The position numbers were made by a program, and so were the translations under genes. This document shows, in pieces, positions 12,901 to 27,900 of a stretch of DNA of 64,000 nt. Below the pieces are notes generated by a model. That model saw only the letters and a list, made by a program, of their open reading frames with translations. It did no database searches and had not been told where the DNA came from. Position 1 is the stretch's first letter. The number at the start of each line of letters is the position of its first letter. The DNA is taken from NCBI RefSeq assembly GCF_901933205.1, contig NC_044601.1:46316376-46380375 (forward strand), given 5' to 3'. Source of the stretch: Camarhynchus parvulus. Its lineage: Eukaryota; Chordata; Aves; Passeriformes; Thraupidae.

Positions 12901-15900
12901 TTTTGTCTTCTCTGGGGAAAAAGGGGACAGTGGAGGGAATAGGCAAAGTGGTTTTGTTTGTTGTGACCTGGACTAAACCTGTATCACATGGAACATCACA
13001 GACTGTCACGAGACAGGATCTGGAAGCACAGATTTAAACCATTAATGAAACACAGTGTACTCAGTGCTCTGTGCTGATGCAGGCTCCCAGTGTAAGCAAC
13101 TATCTATGGCGGGTCATTGCTACCCTCTTTTTCTGAGTATGATGTTGTTCCCCAACCATTTTGTTGAAGCCAGTATTAAGAGGGTGAACAGACCCATTTC
13201 AAATATTTTTTGCAAATTAATTTTCAGGTTGTTTCTACATGCAGCTTTACTGCAAGGATCCATAAGGATCGTTGACCCCAACCCATCATCCTGCTCAGGA
13301 CAGCCCCAAAAATCATACCTGAGAGCCTGAGAGCATTGTCCAAACACCTTTTGAATTCTGTCAGGCTGGTGCTGTGACCACTATTCTCGGGAACCTCTTC
13401 CAGTGCCCAACCACCCTCTAGGGGAGAAAGATTATGTTGTTCCTACCTAAACTTTCGCTGGCACAGCTTCATGCCACCTCCTCAGGTCATGTCACTTGTC
13501 ACTGGAGAGATCAGTGCCTGCTTCTCTGCTTCCCCTCGTGAGGTAGATGTAGACTGCAATGAGGTCTCCCCTCAGACCCCTTCAGGCTGATCTCAGCCAC
13601 TTCTCATAAGGCTTCGCCTCAAGACCCTTTATCATCTCCATTGCCCTGCTTTGGACACTTTCTAGTACTTTAATGTCTTATTTTTATGCTGTGGCACCCA
13701 GAACTGCCCCCAGCACTTGAGGTGAGGCCACCCCAGTGCAGGGCAGAGCAGAGCAATCCCCTCCCTTGCCTGGCTGATGATGCTGTCCCTGATGCCCTCA
13801 GGACATGGGTGGCCCTCCTGGCTGCCAGGGCACTGCTGACCATGTTGAACTTCCATGTCCCTTTCCAAAGCGCTACTCTCCAGTTTTTAGTATCATTTAT
13901 TAGCATAGAAAATTGAAGTTAAATAATTATTGCTTGTAGTTTTCTTCAAATCTGTCTCAGACATTGAGTTTGTCTAAAATAATCTAAAATATTTGGGCTG
14001 CTTTTTTGCTCTTGACAGGTTATTTCCTGGCTCTGCCTATCCCAGCACAGATCAGTAGTTTTACCATTTATGTCACACAAATTTATAGTCCTACAAAAGT
14101 GGCCAAAATAAAGAAATGCTTCCCAAAGGAAAAGCCTGAGGGCAATGTTGATTTTGCACATTTAATTTGGCTGTCGCCTTCACTTTTTCCTCCCTCTCTC
14201 AACTACCATGGGATCCCTGGTTGACAATACATCAATTCTTAAATCAATGTGTCAAATATGAGTTTTTTAGCCAAACTGTACATTTAAATGAACATGGTGC
14301 AGTCTCTTCCAAGTCTCAATTTGGTTAATTCTGCAGCAGAGTTTAGTATAATCTACAAGCTTTCTGATTTTTTGCATAGCTTTGAATTTTGCATCTTGCA
14401 TCAAATGCTGATCTATGAAACGAAACAGAGAATGTATGAGTTCCTTGTCAAGACAAAGAAATATTTTTACAGAGAAAGTGGTAATGAACTTCCTTAAGAC
14501 ATGGACCAAACATTATTTAATGGCTTGGTCATCACAGCTGAGTAAATATCTTGCTATGCGTTTAATTCTTGAATTTAATCAGTCAAGGATTTTTGAGCCT
14601 GTCAAAGTTTGACTTGTCTTTTATCTTACACTATCAGTATGTTGAAGAATTGAAAGAAAATTGTATGTTATTATAGCAACTATTTGAAATAGCTTCCTAT
14701 TCCAGACCTTTGGCTTGTTTAAGGGAGTGTCAGTGCTAAAAAAGATGGAAAAAAGAATTTTAATCTCGTCTGGCTTCATTTTAATGCAGATGTAATCCTT
14801 TCCTAGTGATGGGCGCATCAATTCTCACTGTACACCCTTGTTTCACTTGTTTGAGCTATCAGTTTATGATTGTTTCAAATGTATGAAATATCACTACTTT
14901 CATAACTGATGCAGAATCAAAGTTGTGGTTATACAGTATTGCACAAAATGTACTTACACAAAGGAATACATGAATAGGACGTATGTATGTTTTTTAAATC
15001 TTCCCTTCATGCAAATGCTTTTTCAGCAACAGCTATAATTGTAGTTAAAAGTCTGTCTGATTTAACAACGAATCACAGGATACTGTGGTTTACTGACCTT
15101 TATAATAAAGTCTCTCGTTTGCATTTAGTCTTATTCATTTTTGAATGCTATGTCAGCCCTATACAGAATGAGAAGTATTGATATAAGGGAACAATATAAA
15201 TGTAAGACTGTAGTTTCACATGCTGTTAACAGGCCACAGGAATCTGGGATGAGTTACTCACAGATTTATCATGTGAGCAGAACTATGAGTAACTTAGGGA
15301 AGTTCTGTTCAAAATGTTAATTTTTTTTTACTAGGGAATCTCATATTTTACACTCAGATCAACTTTACTTACTGCTCATGCTGCTAGATGGGTGCTTCCA
15401 TACTGCTAACTGGAAAAATGTTGTTCCCTGGCTCTACTAAACCTATGACATGTTTACAAAACATCTACCAATCTGCTTCAGCTACAGGAAAAAACCAAGA
15501 GGTTTTGATGACTCATTACATATGTTGAGTTATTCTTGCTTAACAAGTAAACTTTACGCAGGATAAATATGTAATGGACAAAGACCCACAGAAGCCTGTT
15601 TAATAGGCAGAAAGGTGTTTTTACATCATTTTTTGAGGGGACTGCAGAAAGTTGGGAGAGTACTAAAATTTTTCTACTAAAAGTAGAAAAATTAAGAAAA
15701 TTATGTAAAGTGAAACTGGCTTTGCATCCATCGTATTAAAGAAGATCTGCATTTTCAGTGATAGGCAAAAGTGGCTATTTGCAAATTTCTTTGTGTCAGT
15801 CTATCTGGACTGAAATGATTTGCTTTATACTGGTGAGAAGTGGAGCATCTTATATCAGTTTGAAGGAGTATAGATGAATATAACCCATGTGATATGTGAC

Positions 15901-18900
15901 TCTATTGCACTGCATATTGCTTTTGTCTGTTGTTCATCAGACCTGCTCATTTTCACAGAGAACAAGTATTTTCCTAATCCATTAGAATCCAGGGCAATTT
16001 TCAAGGTTGGTTCTGAAGTTGCCACTAGGAAGTCATGTTAAATGGATATTATAAACTGATAGATGCACTAATCTAGAAAAAATTCCATTTAGACATTATA
16101 ACAGTGCCTCCTGGTACTATGGTAAATACATAATTAAAAAGCCTGTTTAGATTCACCAGCACCTGCAGGTGTATTGGCATCACACAGAAGATTACTCTGA
16201 TTCTTTATTCCTAATTTTGAATTGGATTATTTAATCTGTTTCATTGACTGTAAATTGAAAGCAGAAAGAAGATGTGGGATGGAAGATTTTTCCACTCTCA
16301 TGCAGCTCTGTGCTAGGTGAGGCGGACCAGGCATATTCTCAGGCAAATTTGTGTGTTTCAGGCCCTTATTAATTTTGGTAATCTGTTTCTGAAAAAGTTC
16401 AGCCTAATTCAATATCTGTTTCTGAAAGTAAAATGTTTGGTTAGGTTTTAGGGTTTTTTCTTTGTATTTCTTTGGGGTTTTTTCTGCTTTGTTTTTTATT
16501 GTAATTTTTCTTCCCCCACCCTTCCAGTTCATTGGAATAATGATGGTAACAGCCACTGTATTCATGGAACAAAATAAAAAGAAGATATTTTCTCCTATTT
16601 ATGAGGAAAGAAGTTTACTTCTGTGCTGGGATATACTTACAGAAAACAGACTTAATGGCTGATTGAAGAGATAACCAATGGTCATCTTAAATATTGAACA
16701 GAAACAACTGAAATTGTAGTTTTGTTAATTAGTTCTTAGTATCACGAGTTTTGATTTACTGCTTTGGATGAATCTGTTATTAATGTAGGTTTTTATGGTT
16801 TGGAATTTTTGTTTTAATTCAACACCAATTAAAAGTTAGTGGTATTCATGGGATGTGCTCTGTTTAGAGTCAGAAGCAGGACTAGTTGAATTAGAAATTA
16901 ATATTCAGGCAATAAAACATGTGGCCAAAATGAACAGTTTTGATATGAAATGAGATGATTAATGTAGATGACTGCACGGACAATTTAAAGCTTTAGTGAA
17001 ATATATCTTTTGGCTTTGAAATTTAATTAATCCTAGCTCATTGCACAGTGCTATGCACTGTTCAAGCATATGCAGCATTTATAATCATTCTGATTCTCAG
17101 GACAGCCATGGAAACACATTTCAAATTGCAAAGTCACAGCAATTTCTACCATGACAGGGTCAATTCAGAGATGGACAAAAGTGCAATGAATTTAGCATCT
17201 AAATCTGAGAGCAGAAAAATCCAGAGGAACCTCCACAGTTGCAGGGGAATAAAACAGGAATTAGGGGGGCTAGTACAGCTTAACTAGGTGTGTTTTATCC
17301 AAAGCTTGTCTGTTAGGATTTTCTTGCTAGTGCCAGAGGGAGTTGTTGGTTCAAAGGAAAAGATAATGTGAAAATAGTATATTCAATGATAGCACCTACG
17401 GAATCTGTCAACAGCTCCATGTCATCACCTGGGATTACCCAAGCTTATGTTAATGTCTATGCTCTATATATTGCATATTGGTAGCTACCATCTTGTAAAA
17501 TATTGTTTATATGGGAAGAAAAATACCATGTACTGGTTGCTTTTTACAGTTCCACATTGTTAAATTTGAGTGCAGATTGACTATTTGTGTTGGAAGTAGC
17601 AAGGAAATAGTGCTCTAATCTTTTTTTGTATAATACACTGTTGATTTATCTATCCAAGTAATATCTGTATGAAATAGCAGTGTGCTGCTGTTGGCTGAAA
17701 TAGTGACTGTGGGTATCCAGTTTATAAATTATTCCAATGAAGAAATGTTATAACTCTGATCAAATATTTATTCTGATAAATCTGTTATGGAATAAATAAA
17801 AATTATGCTAGCATCTGGTGGGAGATAGTACTTTTTTTAAAGACTTATGTTCTTGGCATGATAGCATTTTTAAAGTAGAAATGATGATGACAATGTACTG
17901 CTGCCTTATCAGAAAATGCAGCTGTGCAGAATATTCCTCAGCCTAGCAAGTAATCTATTACCTGTCACAATCTCTGCAGCTACTGATCTTTTTCTATTAA
18001 TTTATTAATTTATCTAATTTGGATATGAGGATAAGCAGAAGAGCTTATTCCTTTTGTCATTACAGTGTTTCAATTAAAATAATATCTGAGCACACAAGAA
18101 TATGTGTTACTAATGAAATAATAATCCAAAACTGAGTATTATTTCATTATTAAAACAAAAAGTATAAGCACACCTGCTGGTGTAAATTTTAAACATATTG
18201 TAAGGTGAATGTTACTATAAGGAAAGTGACTAGCATGCAGAAACATAAAGCAACAAAATATTATGTGTTTTTCAAAATGAACTGATATTTTAAAGGTCTA
18301 TACTTATATCACCTTGGTCTGCACTAAATATTTAAAATAAAACTAGTTTCATTAGCCCAAGGAGGGCAAATATGGAAGCAAAATGCTTCATGATGGAATT
18401 TAATTGAGCCTTATGCCACAAGCACTGCAAGTTGTAAATCTCACAACTGAGGTACAGGAAACTAATCAAAATTAAGCACATTAGGCATATAAATATAATA
18501 TGAGGGTGCCAGAGGAAAAAACCAAATCATATTAATAACTGAATGAAATTTGTGTGAGTGATTGTTCTGGTCTCATTCATTTTTGATGGACAATATTTCT
18601 TTATAGGACTAGAAGAGTTTTGATCAAACATTTTCAGCAATGAGTTTTCATATTTGTGATTTCCCTCAGGATGGATCTATTGGAGTAGTTTTCTGAGACA
18701 TGCAAGTTGTGTTCCTTGGGAAAAAAAGAAATGGTGTTGTTTTGGTTTGGTTTTGGGGAGACTTGTTGTTGTATGATTTTTAATTTTTTTTCTGTTGGGT
18801 TGTTGTCTTTCTTTTTGTGTTATTTTGTTTTCTTTATTTAATGGAGAGGATAGAACAATTCTTACTTCCTCTTTCCATCCAAGAAAAAAAAATTCCTTGC

Positions 18901-21900
18901 TCATCTTTGACCTTTTGACCTTTGGAAGAGCAAGCTGATCTGTTTGGGTAGCCATGCTATCAGGTGATTTTTACTTAAGTCTCAGTCTTAAATTGCGACA
19001 AATAAATGGTAAGTATTTGTCAGTCTAAAGTTTTGGTGACATAAAATTATGTATAGTCAAATTTTGTCTTGCATTACATTCTTTCTGCTCTCTAAATATG
19101 TCAGAAGTCCTATCCACTTAGTTTCAGTTGCTTTTGGCTTCTACACTTGTTTCAATTTTCGGGTTAAGTTGTCTGGAAACTTTGGACTTTGTTCTTTTGA
19201 AAAGGAAAAACTATGGGAGAAACCACCAGTTTTGTCTTCTTTTTAATTTTTATTTAATGTTTTGTACTTTTTTGGCTGTATATTTTGTTTTGTATTTGTG
19301 AAGCTTCTCTTTAGAACTGGGCTACCTCACAACGATTTTCTTTTACTAAATCACTCATCAAATTATATAATAGTCAGTCATAATATTACGAACCTGTATT
19401 TTTTGTTTGTGCTACTGATAATGTTTTTTCTCATTATCTTTAAGATCATAAACAGATTTGCATGAAGAAGTGTTGAGCTACTTGCTCTTTTCTTTTCCCG
19501 TCTTTGCTGGCCAGCTGAGTATATTACTTTTCCTTGGTTTTGCTTTAATTTCCATTTTCTTGATGTTCATGGTTGAGATCCTGTATTGAAGCTCATGAGT
19601 ATTGTTTGAGAACAGGATCATTTTGTGTGAACACTGGGCAGAATTAATTTGATTTTTATTTATATGGAATTTCTGGGTTGGTATTTGACTGAATGTCATC
19701 AGATGTTTGTAGGCATATTTGAAAGTGGTGCTTGGGTTTGGTGGGTGGTTGGTTTTTTGGTCTTTTTTTTTGTTGTTTTTTTCTTTTTTCTTTGTTTGTT
19801 TGGGATTTTTTCCTACTAATGGAGCAGACAGGCTATTTCTTGTATAGTTTTAAATTGATTGCAGTGAGCTATCGGTTGTATGAGATGTATTTTTTGCAGC
19901 TTGTACATCAGAGGATTTCCCTGAGTTGTTTTCTTATGCAAATGCTAAAGAAACAGAATTTTACAAAAAAAAATTTTAAAAATTGTTTTGGCTTGAAACA
20001 ATATTTTTAGGTTTTTTGCCTTGATGAAAGCACTAATGTTTCTGTATTGCTCAACAAGTCTAAGAAGAGATGAGGCTGTATTTTCATTTTCCAGTAGTGT
20101 CACTGGAATTTAGTCTTTTCCTTTTTCTTGAATTTATATCTTTCATTAGTTATTATGGAGATAAAGTTGTCCTTTTTTACTGACTGTGCAGCATATCCAG
20201 AATGTTTTGTGAACTAAGCAGCTAAAAGATATGCAAAAGCAAAATGGTCTATCATGCAAAGGCTTGTCACTTTGGAATTATTACTATTAGAGAACTAAGC
20301 ACAGAGGCTATTCAGCTGAAAGTTTTCTTCTTGAAGGCCCAAGAATGACTGCAGCATGATAGGTGCTGTAAAAACTTCTATATTGAGAATGAGGAGCTTC
20401 AACATTCATTTTAAAATAGCTTTATATCTTTCATGCATTTAAACAGATAAACCCTATTACCCTGATTTCTAAAAATAATTCCAATAATACAAGTGAACCT
20501 TCACTGTCTGTAAATGTATTTTAAGCCAAAGAGCAAAGAACTTTAAAAAAAGTGTGTAATTAAGCATCTGTGCTAAAGAGTGTGAAATTTCATATCAGAG
20601 CCTGTCTGCAGTTGTCTTGACAGGGAAGGCAGGAGGAGTGGATTAGTCTGAGAAGTTGTAATAGAAAAAGAGCCTGACATGCTGTGGCATTTTGCGGATT
20701 TACATACATTTCATATTATTAAGTAAGAGAAGTCATTTAACATTGAAATTAAGACACTAAATGTTTACTATGAGAAACAGCTAGAGTTTAGATGAAGGAA
20801 ATCCAAGGCTTGAGAAGTCTTGAATTTGCAAAGACTCATGCAAAAGTTTAGTTTTAGTTAATATGGTGTCTGTTCTTCTCCATGCTTGCTGGAAAACAGT
20901 ACCTATCAGCTTTTTCAGATGTCTGAACAATTTGTGGTTTAGTTTAACCCCTTAGATCCACACATTAAAATTTTACCATTCTGTGTATATAGAGCTTGCT
21001 GTTTCACCACTGCAAGAAATATTTAGAGAAACAAAGAACTAGTTATTACAGGTAAGTATTAGTTTGTGGCAGTTCTTTATGTAGGGATATTGCAGCCATG
21101 GTACATCTGAGGGGATGAATGGCCTAATATTAAAAATAAAAAGTGAAGATCAAACATACTAAGTGCATAGGTTTTAGACATCTAAATACATGGGCTGTAG
21201 AAAATTTGAGTTCTTTTGTCAATTTTGGAGTTAATTACAGCTTTGTTATATTTTTGTCTTAATGGATAAGTGTTTGCCTTAATTACCTCCCATTGCAAAC
21301 CCTTAATTACAGGTTATGTTTGACAGTTGCAGCATAGGTTGCTCCAATTTTCCAATTCTTTTCCGATCAAAGAAACTATTAACAGATTATAATTAAATAC
21401 AGGTCTGAAAGATTATAGTCTTTAAATTCCAAATATACTGTACTATCAGGATTAAAACAAATATAAATCTGGATATTCTTATTCTTATATTCATCATGCT
21501 ACTTATAGGCATTGCAATACTTCACTATGAATTATTATATTCTAAACAATAGTATATGGGAAGATCCTAGTACAAGTAAGTAAAACACTGATTACATTAC
21601 AATTCTAACAAAACTTGTTTTGCTTGTTATGGAACCACTATTGCTTGTTATAATTGCTCTTTCGAAAATAGAAATGGTATTTTAATCTTATTTTTAAAGT
21701 CTTTTTATAACATGTATACTTTTTCTGGCTGTATGAAATGCTTTCCTCATTCAGACAAATTACCATAACAACATAACAGGAAACAAAACTTCGTGCTCAT
21801 TTTATAACTGATTTGTAATAGCTATGTTAATGCAAAAAGCTAATCAGGGAGTCCCATAGCCTCTGAGTCTCTCTATTGCAGTGAAATCTGACTTTGCTTT

Positions 21901-24900
21901 CATGCTGTTTTTTCCTGACTAAATACACTTACAAACTGATTTCTCAGAAGGTTTTGTCTATCTTTTAGATACCAGGCTATGAATTACAACTGATACCAGC
22001 AAGTAATGAAGTAATGGCAGCACAAGGAGTAAAATACTGCTTAACTGAACTTAAGTGACTAGTTATGCATTTATTGTTATGTCATTGTTTAAATTGTCCC
22101 ATAACTAGCATTTGGATACCAAGGGAGTTCTTGGTCAGCTGTTTTGTAAGGCTAAACTCTTTCTAGCAATCTGAAAGATGCTGTGTATACATCCCTTTAA
22201 AAAATACCTAGCCATCTGGTAGCCAAAGTGTGTGCATAGTGTAAAGCAATCCCACACTAAGGTTCCCTTGTCTGAAGAGGATGTAAGTGTGTATTATGTA
22301 CATTTGTGCAGTGGGTGAAAATCATTGAAGTATGTAAGAATTCTGCAATGGAAAGAAAATACAGGTTTGTTAAAACTTGTCAAAAGAACAATAAAAGAGA
22401 TTATTTATTTTAGCATGTTTCTTTTCAGCTACCATCTGCCTCTTCTCAGTGCTTTTCCAAAACTTGACAGTTTTAGACAGTTTTGTTGCCTTGTGGGGAA
22501 AATCCAAGACATATGATACAGATATCTTTTGAAGTATTTATATTTTAAAATATTTTAAAATATGTTCTAAGATCAGACTAGATATCAAACCAGTGTGTTC
22601 CTTCCACTGTATTAGCTGATTTCTTTAGAGGAAAGTGTACAAAAAGAAAGAGAAAAGCAGCCAGTCTTGTGGTTGGTAGTAGTTCAAAAAAGGAGTACCA
22701 CCTCTCAGCATTACATGCTAGGTTGACATCTATATACATATATAGATTGACCAACAACATGGTATTTCATTTTTACATATATGAATTTATGCAAAATGAA
22801 ATGTGTGAATTATGAAAGGTGCAAAAAAATTAGCTACAAAGGTTATAAAAGAAATGCTCATGATAATCTGATGACAATAAAATTATCATCTTATCTCATT
22901 GGCTACTTACATTTGTTGGGTGGTTGTTCAGCTATTTTACATGGTTAGAGTTCTCCTGTGCCATTTTTCACTTTTGTGACTTATTGTGTATATTGCTGCA
23001 GGGTAAAATGATCTTAAGGAAAAATCTGGAAGTTGAGACAAAGGGCACTTCCTTTATATGATGCAGGAGGGGTTTAAACTAAGGTTTGCTAAAGTAAACT
23101 AAAGTTTACTGAGCTAAAGAAGGGAGAAGAACTTCAATCTACCCCAATCCTAGTATTTTGGTGCCAGTGCCAACAAGACACGCCCAAAATTTGGAGAATT
23201 TTCAGAATCCAGCAGGTTTAGACAAGGAAGTTCTTCATTATGGGACAGATTGTACAGAGAAGCTGAGAATGCACTGTCCCTGGAAGTTTGCAAGGCCAAG
23301 GTGAATGGAGGTCTGAAAAATCTGGTCTAATGAGGAGTGCCCATGGCAGGGGGGTTGGAAATAGATGGGCTTTAAGGTCCCTTACTACCCAAACCATTCT
23401 GTAAATGTTTTACAATAAAGAGAAACAGAAAATACAGAATAGAAGACAGAAAATGTACCAAAACATGTATTGTTGGTAGCTGCAGTAGGTTCAGGATGGA
23501 AGAATTACAGATCTTTGGTCAAGGAGAGGATGTGTGCAAAGACTACAAGGCAATTAGGAAAAAATTGGAAGTTAATATAATGGGACAGAAAAAGATAATG
23601 CTGCAGCTCAGAGAGCAGCTTATTTATAGCAGTTTATTGACAGGATGCGAATATTATTTTTAGCAGCATCTTTCAAATGTTCTTTAGGAGAATTACATCA
23701 GTATAAGAGTCCAAAACACAGTACAATGACCAAAGGATTTTTCATCTAAAAGAAAGGTATTTTTTTAAATTCAAGACTTGGAAACATTTTTCTTTCATTG
23801 TTCAAAATGTTTTGATATATTTGTGCATCACAAGGAATGTAAATTGGTAAAATTATGATTATTTGCATAGAAATATTTCAAAGTTATCTCTATAAAGAAA
23901 TAAAAGGCTATGTAATTGGTCTTCTCTATTTCTTATATTAGAATGTTGATTGGGAAAACCCAGTAATACTTACACGGAAAAGAATGTAATGAATTTCACT
24001 GTAAGAATAGAAATGAACTTTTTTCCTTTTTGAAACCTGTCTGCTGGCAATGTAGCTATTTGATGATCTTTGCTACATTCTTTCCACTCCTACTGTCAAG
24101 CAAGCAGCAGATCTGTTGGATGGAGTCTCCAAACTGCTTATGGAAAGCGATCCACCTGCAGCGTGGTAAAATAACCCACAGGAGAGATCTTAAAGTAGTT
24201 GAATGAATATGCCAAATTACCCACCAATCTTTGTCTCTTTAGGACCAGGAAATATATTGGCCATGTGCATTTACAGGAAAATCTCAACTAGTGGAATAAA
24301 ATTTCTGATCAGAATGAAAAAGCTATCCAATAAATATCTGCTCCTAAACACCTCTGTACTGAAAAAGAATACTGTAATATCTGTGTCCTTCCTAAGCTAA
24401 AGAAGGTAAAGAAAGATGTCTTAGTAATTCTTCAAATTCTGGATTTACTTATATTATCATCAGTATTTTTTGATGTAATTCTAAGAACCCAGCAACATTT
24501 AGAAAATATTCATTGACAAAAGCTGTTTTTAGAGGACACTTAACTGTTGTTCTTAAGGAGCTTGTTGCTTTAGCAATTCTCCTGTGAAGAGCAGCATGGG
24601 ATCTGTTATCCTGAGATTACATACAGCTCTGAGAAATCTGATTTAAAGGAAGATGCCCCTACTCATGGCAGGGGATTGAAATTTAAAGTGGTCTTTAAGG
24701 TCCCTTCCAACCCAAACCACTTTTTATAATTCTGATTCTATAATCTTGTTGATATACAATATAACACACAATCTGTATCCTATTTTAAAAATACCCTATT
24801 TTAAATTATGTCTTATAAGGAAACAACAGTGGAAACTACTTGCACAGAACATGAGAGGGAGCAGAGACACTTCAGGGTGTATAAGACCCTGCAGATGTCA

Positions 24901-27900
24901 GCACTTCAGATGTTATCATCTGTAATTCCAAGAACAGAAATACTGATGAGTAAACTCTAGACTGATACACATTTAACCAAGCCCAGGAATTTAAATGGGT
25001 TTTCTTCAGCTTCCTTTACCATCCAACTACCTTCTGCAGGGCAAAGGTAGTTTTGGAGGCCAGAATTTCACAGCAATTAGAGTCCATTAGAGATTCTTGA
25101 GACTAATCAAAAGGAGACACATAACAAGGACTTCTAGTATTTTAATTACTTCTAGCACCTTAGTGAGTAATTCCTGCTCTGTAGAAGATGGTAGCAATAT
25201 GCAGGATATATAAAACCTAACCTGGGAAGTTCAACAAGAAACTAGATGGAAAAAGAATTCCATGTATTAAACAAAATACAAAGTTAATGATTCTGTCCAA
25301 AACTTGGGAATTACTTTTTCCCTCTGACAGTCTGCTCAATATGTTGTACATGTTTGTCAAATGTTCCACAGGGTGTTTGGAAAGGAAATTATGTACAATG
25401 TGTTAAGATGTGAACAATCAAAATGTTAAAATATTTCAACTTATCTTTCTGTGAGAAAGTACATGTGGAAGCACAATTTATCCTAAAAAAAATCACCCCA
25501 ATATTATTTTTTGCTATGCCATTTTAAGAAATGTAACTGTATCTGTTACATTTATTATAATTCTTGAGAAGGGGGAACACGACAAAAAAACCCCCAAAAC
25601 AAGAAGTCAAGAACATTACAGTGCTTTTGCTTTGAAAGGACATTGACTTTTAAAATAAAGAAATACACTGATGTAGGAGGGAGAAAAAACCAATCAAGAT
25701 GGACGTCTTTGATTCTATAGATCTCAGGTGAAAAGTGTTTGTTTTACAACCAGCTTTTTTAGCACATATTACTCCCAGTGATCCTGGTGTTTAATGTCCT
25801 GCAGGACTGTTCATACTCTAGAGATGTTCAGACAAATTGTATCTGTAGGGGAAGTAATAATTTTTTGCAATATTTAACATGAATTCATTTTAATTCTGAT
25901 GAAATAGTGGCATTTTCTCCTCCTGTTCAGACTTATTTGCCTGCATGTTTATTGTTTTAGCTAGACACACCTTGTTTAGTATTTATATTAAGCTTTAGTT
26001 TTATATTTATATTAAGTGTGTCTGGTAACAGATGAAAAAGACAGTAGGAAATCTGTTCTCTCTCTAGAAACATTTACAAAACTCCATATAATTTCTATTC
26101 AGTGAGAAAGGATAAAATGATCGGTATACTAATGTTTTTGTAAACAGAGAAGGTTTGGTGTGGTCAGTTGTGTAGCTGACAAAATATCTGTTTTTGTATT
26201 TTTGTGTATTACAGGGAGTATCGTGTACCTTGGGATGATGGTGGGGGCATTCTTCTGGGGAGGCTTGGCAGACAAGGTGGGAAGGAGACAATCGCTCCTG
26301 ATATGTATGTCTGTCAATGGATTCTTTGCCTTCCTTTCATCCTTTGTCCAGGGCTATGGCTTCTTCCTCTTCTGTCGCTTGTTTTCTGGATTTGGGTAAG
26401 CTCCTCTGGTTTTGTTAATTTTCACAATTCTGTGTGTTAGTAAAACTTTTCTGTTTGCATGAGCACATTATTTAGTGTAGAAACACAGTCTGTGTCAGTG
26501 GTGAGAGAACTAAGCAAGGTAGCTACGACACTCCTAAATAGCAATCTGAAGGGGAAGAATACATTTGGGGCAAAGACACAGACTGTGAGATTGAGTTTGT
26601 TCTTATATTGCAAAGGATTTGTTTTGTGAAGTTGATCAACTTGCTTAACTCTTTCAAGCCTCAGCTTCTTTATGTACAGTATCTTGCTCAGTCAGCAAAG
26701 TAACACTCTCCTTACAGGTGTACGCTAAGATTTTGGTAATAAAAGTTTCTAATGTCTTTATGTGCACAATATTGTGCACGTGGCATCATGATAAATTTAC
26801 AGTGGGATCCTAAACTGTGTCAAATGTTCTCTCTGAAATATTGGAGTTTATGAACCTGTGTTTTCTTTACTTTTCATTTTAATAACTTCTCAGTGATTAA
26901 ATTTATAAATTTAAACTTTTATGAGCAGAGAAGGACTTAGATAACTTAATTACTATGAGAAAACCTCTACTGCACTCTTGGATAAACAAGAGCTCTGTTC
27001 TGCAAACTGCGTGGTTTAGCACTTCTGGTCGTTGCTCGATTCAGATTAAGACTCCTAATTACAGTTCCAGTTCAGACCACTATCAGTCTTTGGTATGCTG
27101 AATAGACAGGATCAGATGAGAGCACAGCAGCTGTAAAGCCACACACATGAACTCCATTTCTTTAATGGTTTGTTGCCTTTATGTTATGTAGCTATGGTTC
27201 AGCAATGCAGTTGTATGATATTTGTGCTTTGAGAAATCTTTTGAACTGGTCTGAAGTAGGCTAGGGCTCAGCATGAATACCAAAAAGAAATTACCATAGC
27301 ATTCAGTAGTTTTAAACTGATTTAGGAAGAGGAATGGAAGGACAAGAGGAGAAAGAAAAATGTGACGAGTCATCTAGCTAGAAGAATCTCTTAGTCTGTC
27401 ACCAGTCTGTCAGATATGGCTTTATAAGACAAGAAGGAAAAATGGCAATATTCTACTTCCTGAAAACCCCAAATCCCATAGAAAAACAAAATTAAAAAAA
27501 TCTCTTATCACAAATTACGATCAGTTCCAGGAACTATGTTTTTTCATTCCATGCACAAACACTACAGATCATGTAGCATGACACCTTCACTCTTCAGTGA
27601 TCCTGCAAAGTTGAGAAGCTTGCTGTATTACTGCTCAGCCTGGTCAATTTCCTGGGGCAGGTCTGGACCATTATGCTACAAAGGTTTAGGTTTTTTTGCA
27701 GAGCCAGGATGGCTTTAACTGAAATTGTCCCTTTTGGGATATACTGCAAAATACATATTTATTATGCTTCATGAGAAACTTGCCTACACCATTTCCTCCT
27801 CACCTGTCTAGGAGCTTTTACAGTAAGCGTCAGTGCCTGTAGCTTTCCTTGTGATACATCTATGTCCTTGATTGGGAACCACATTCTCTCGTGTACCCAG

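Larger units (their letters stand above)
6965..26214 (+). other. SV2C: SV2C intron, 19,250 bp
   Basis: The donor is GTAAGT at 6965 and the acceptor is TTTTGTGTATTACAG ending at 26214. Recognised content is CR1 LINE pieces at about 10998-11115, 13250-13870, 23218-23403 and 24630-24746, a TG microsatellite at 9046-9090, a T/G-rich low-complexity tract at 10541-10660 and a 27-nt hairpin at 15667-15693. The segment at about 7560-7800 and the stretch just before 10998 are locally GC-richer and may be old unclassified repeats. The rest is AT-rich, and I see no gene in it. Confidence 0.85.
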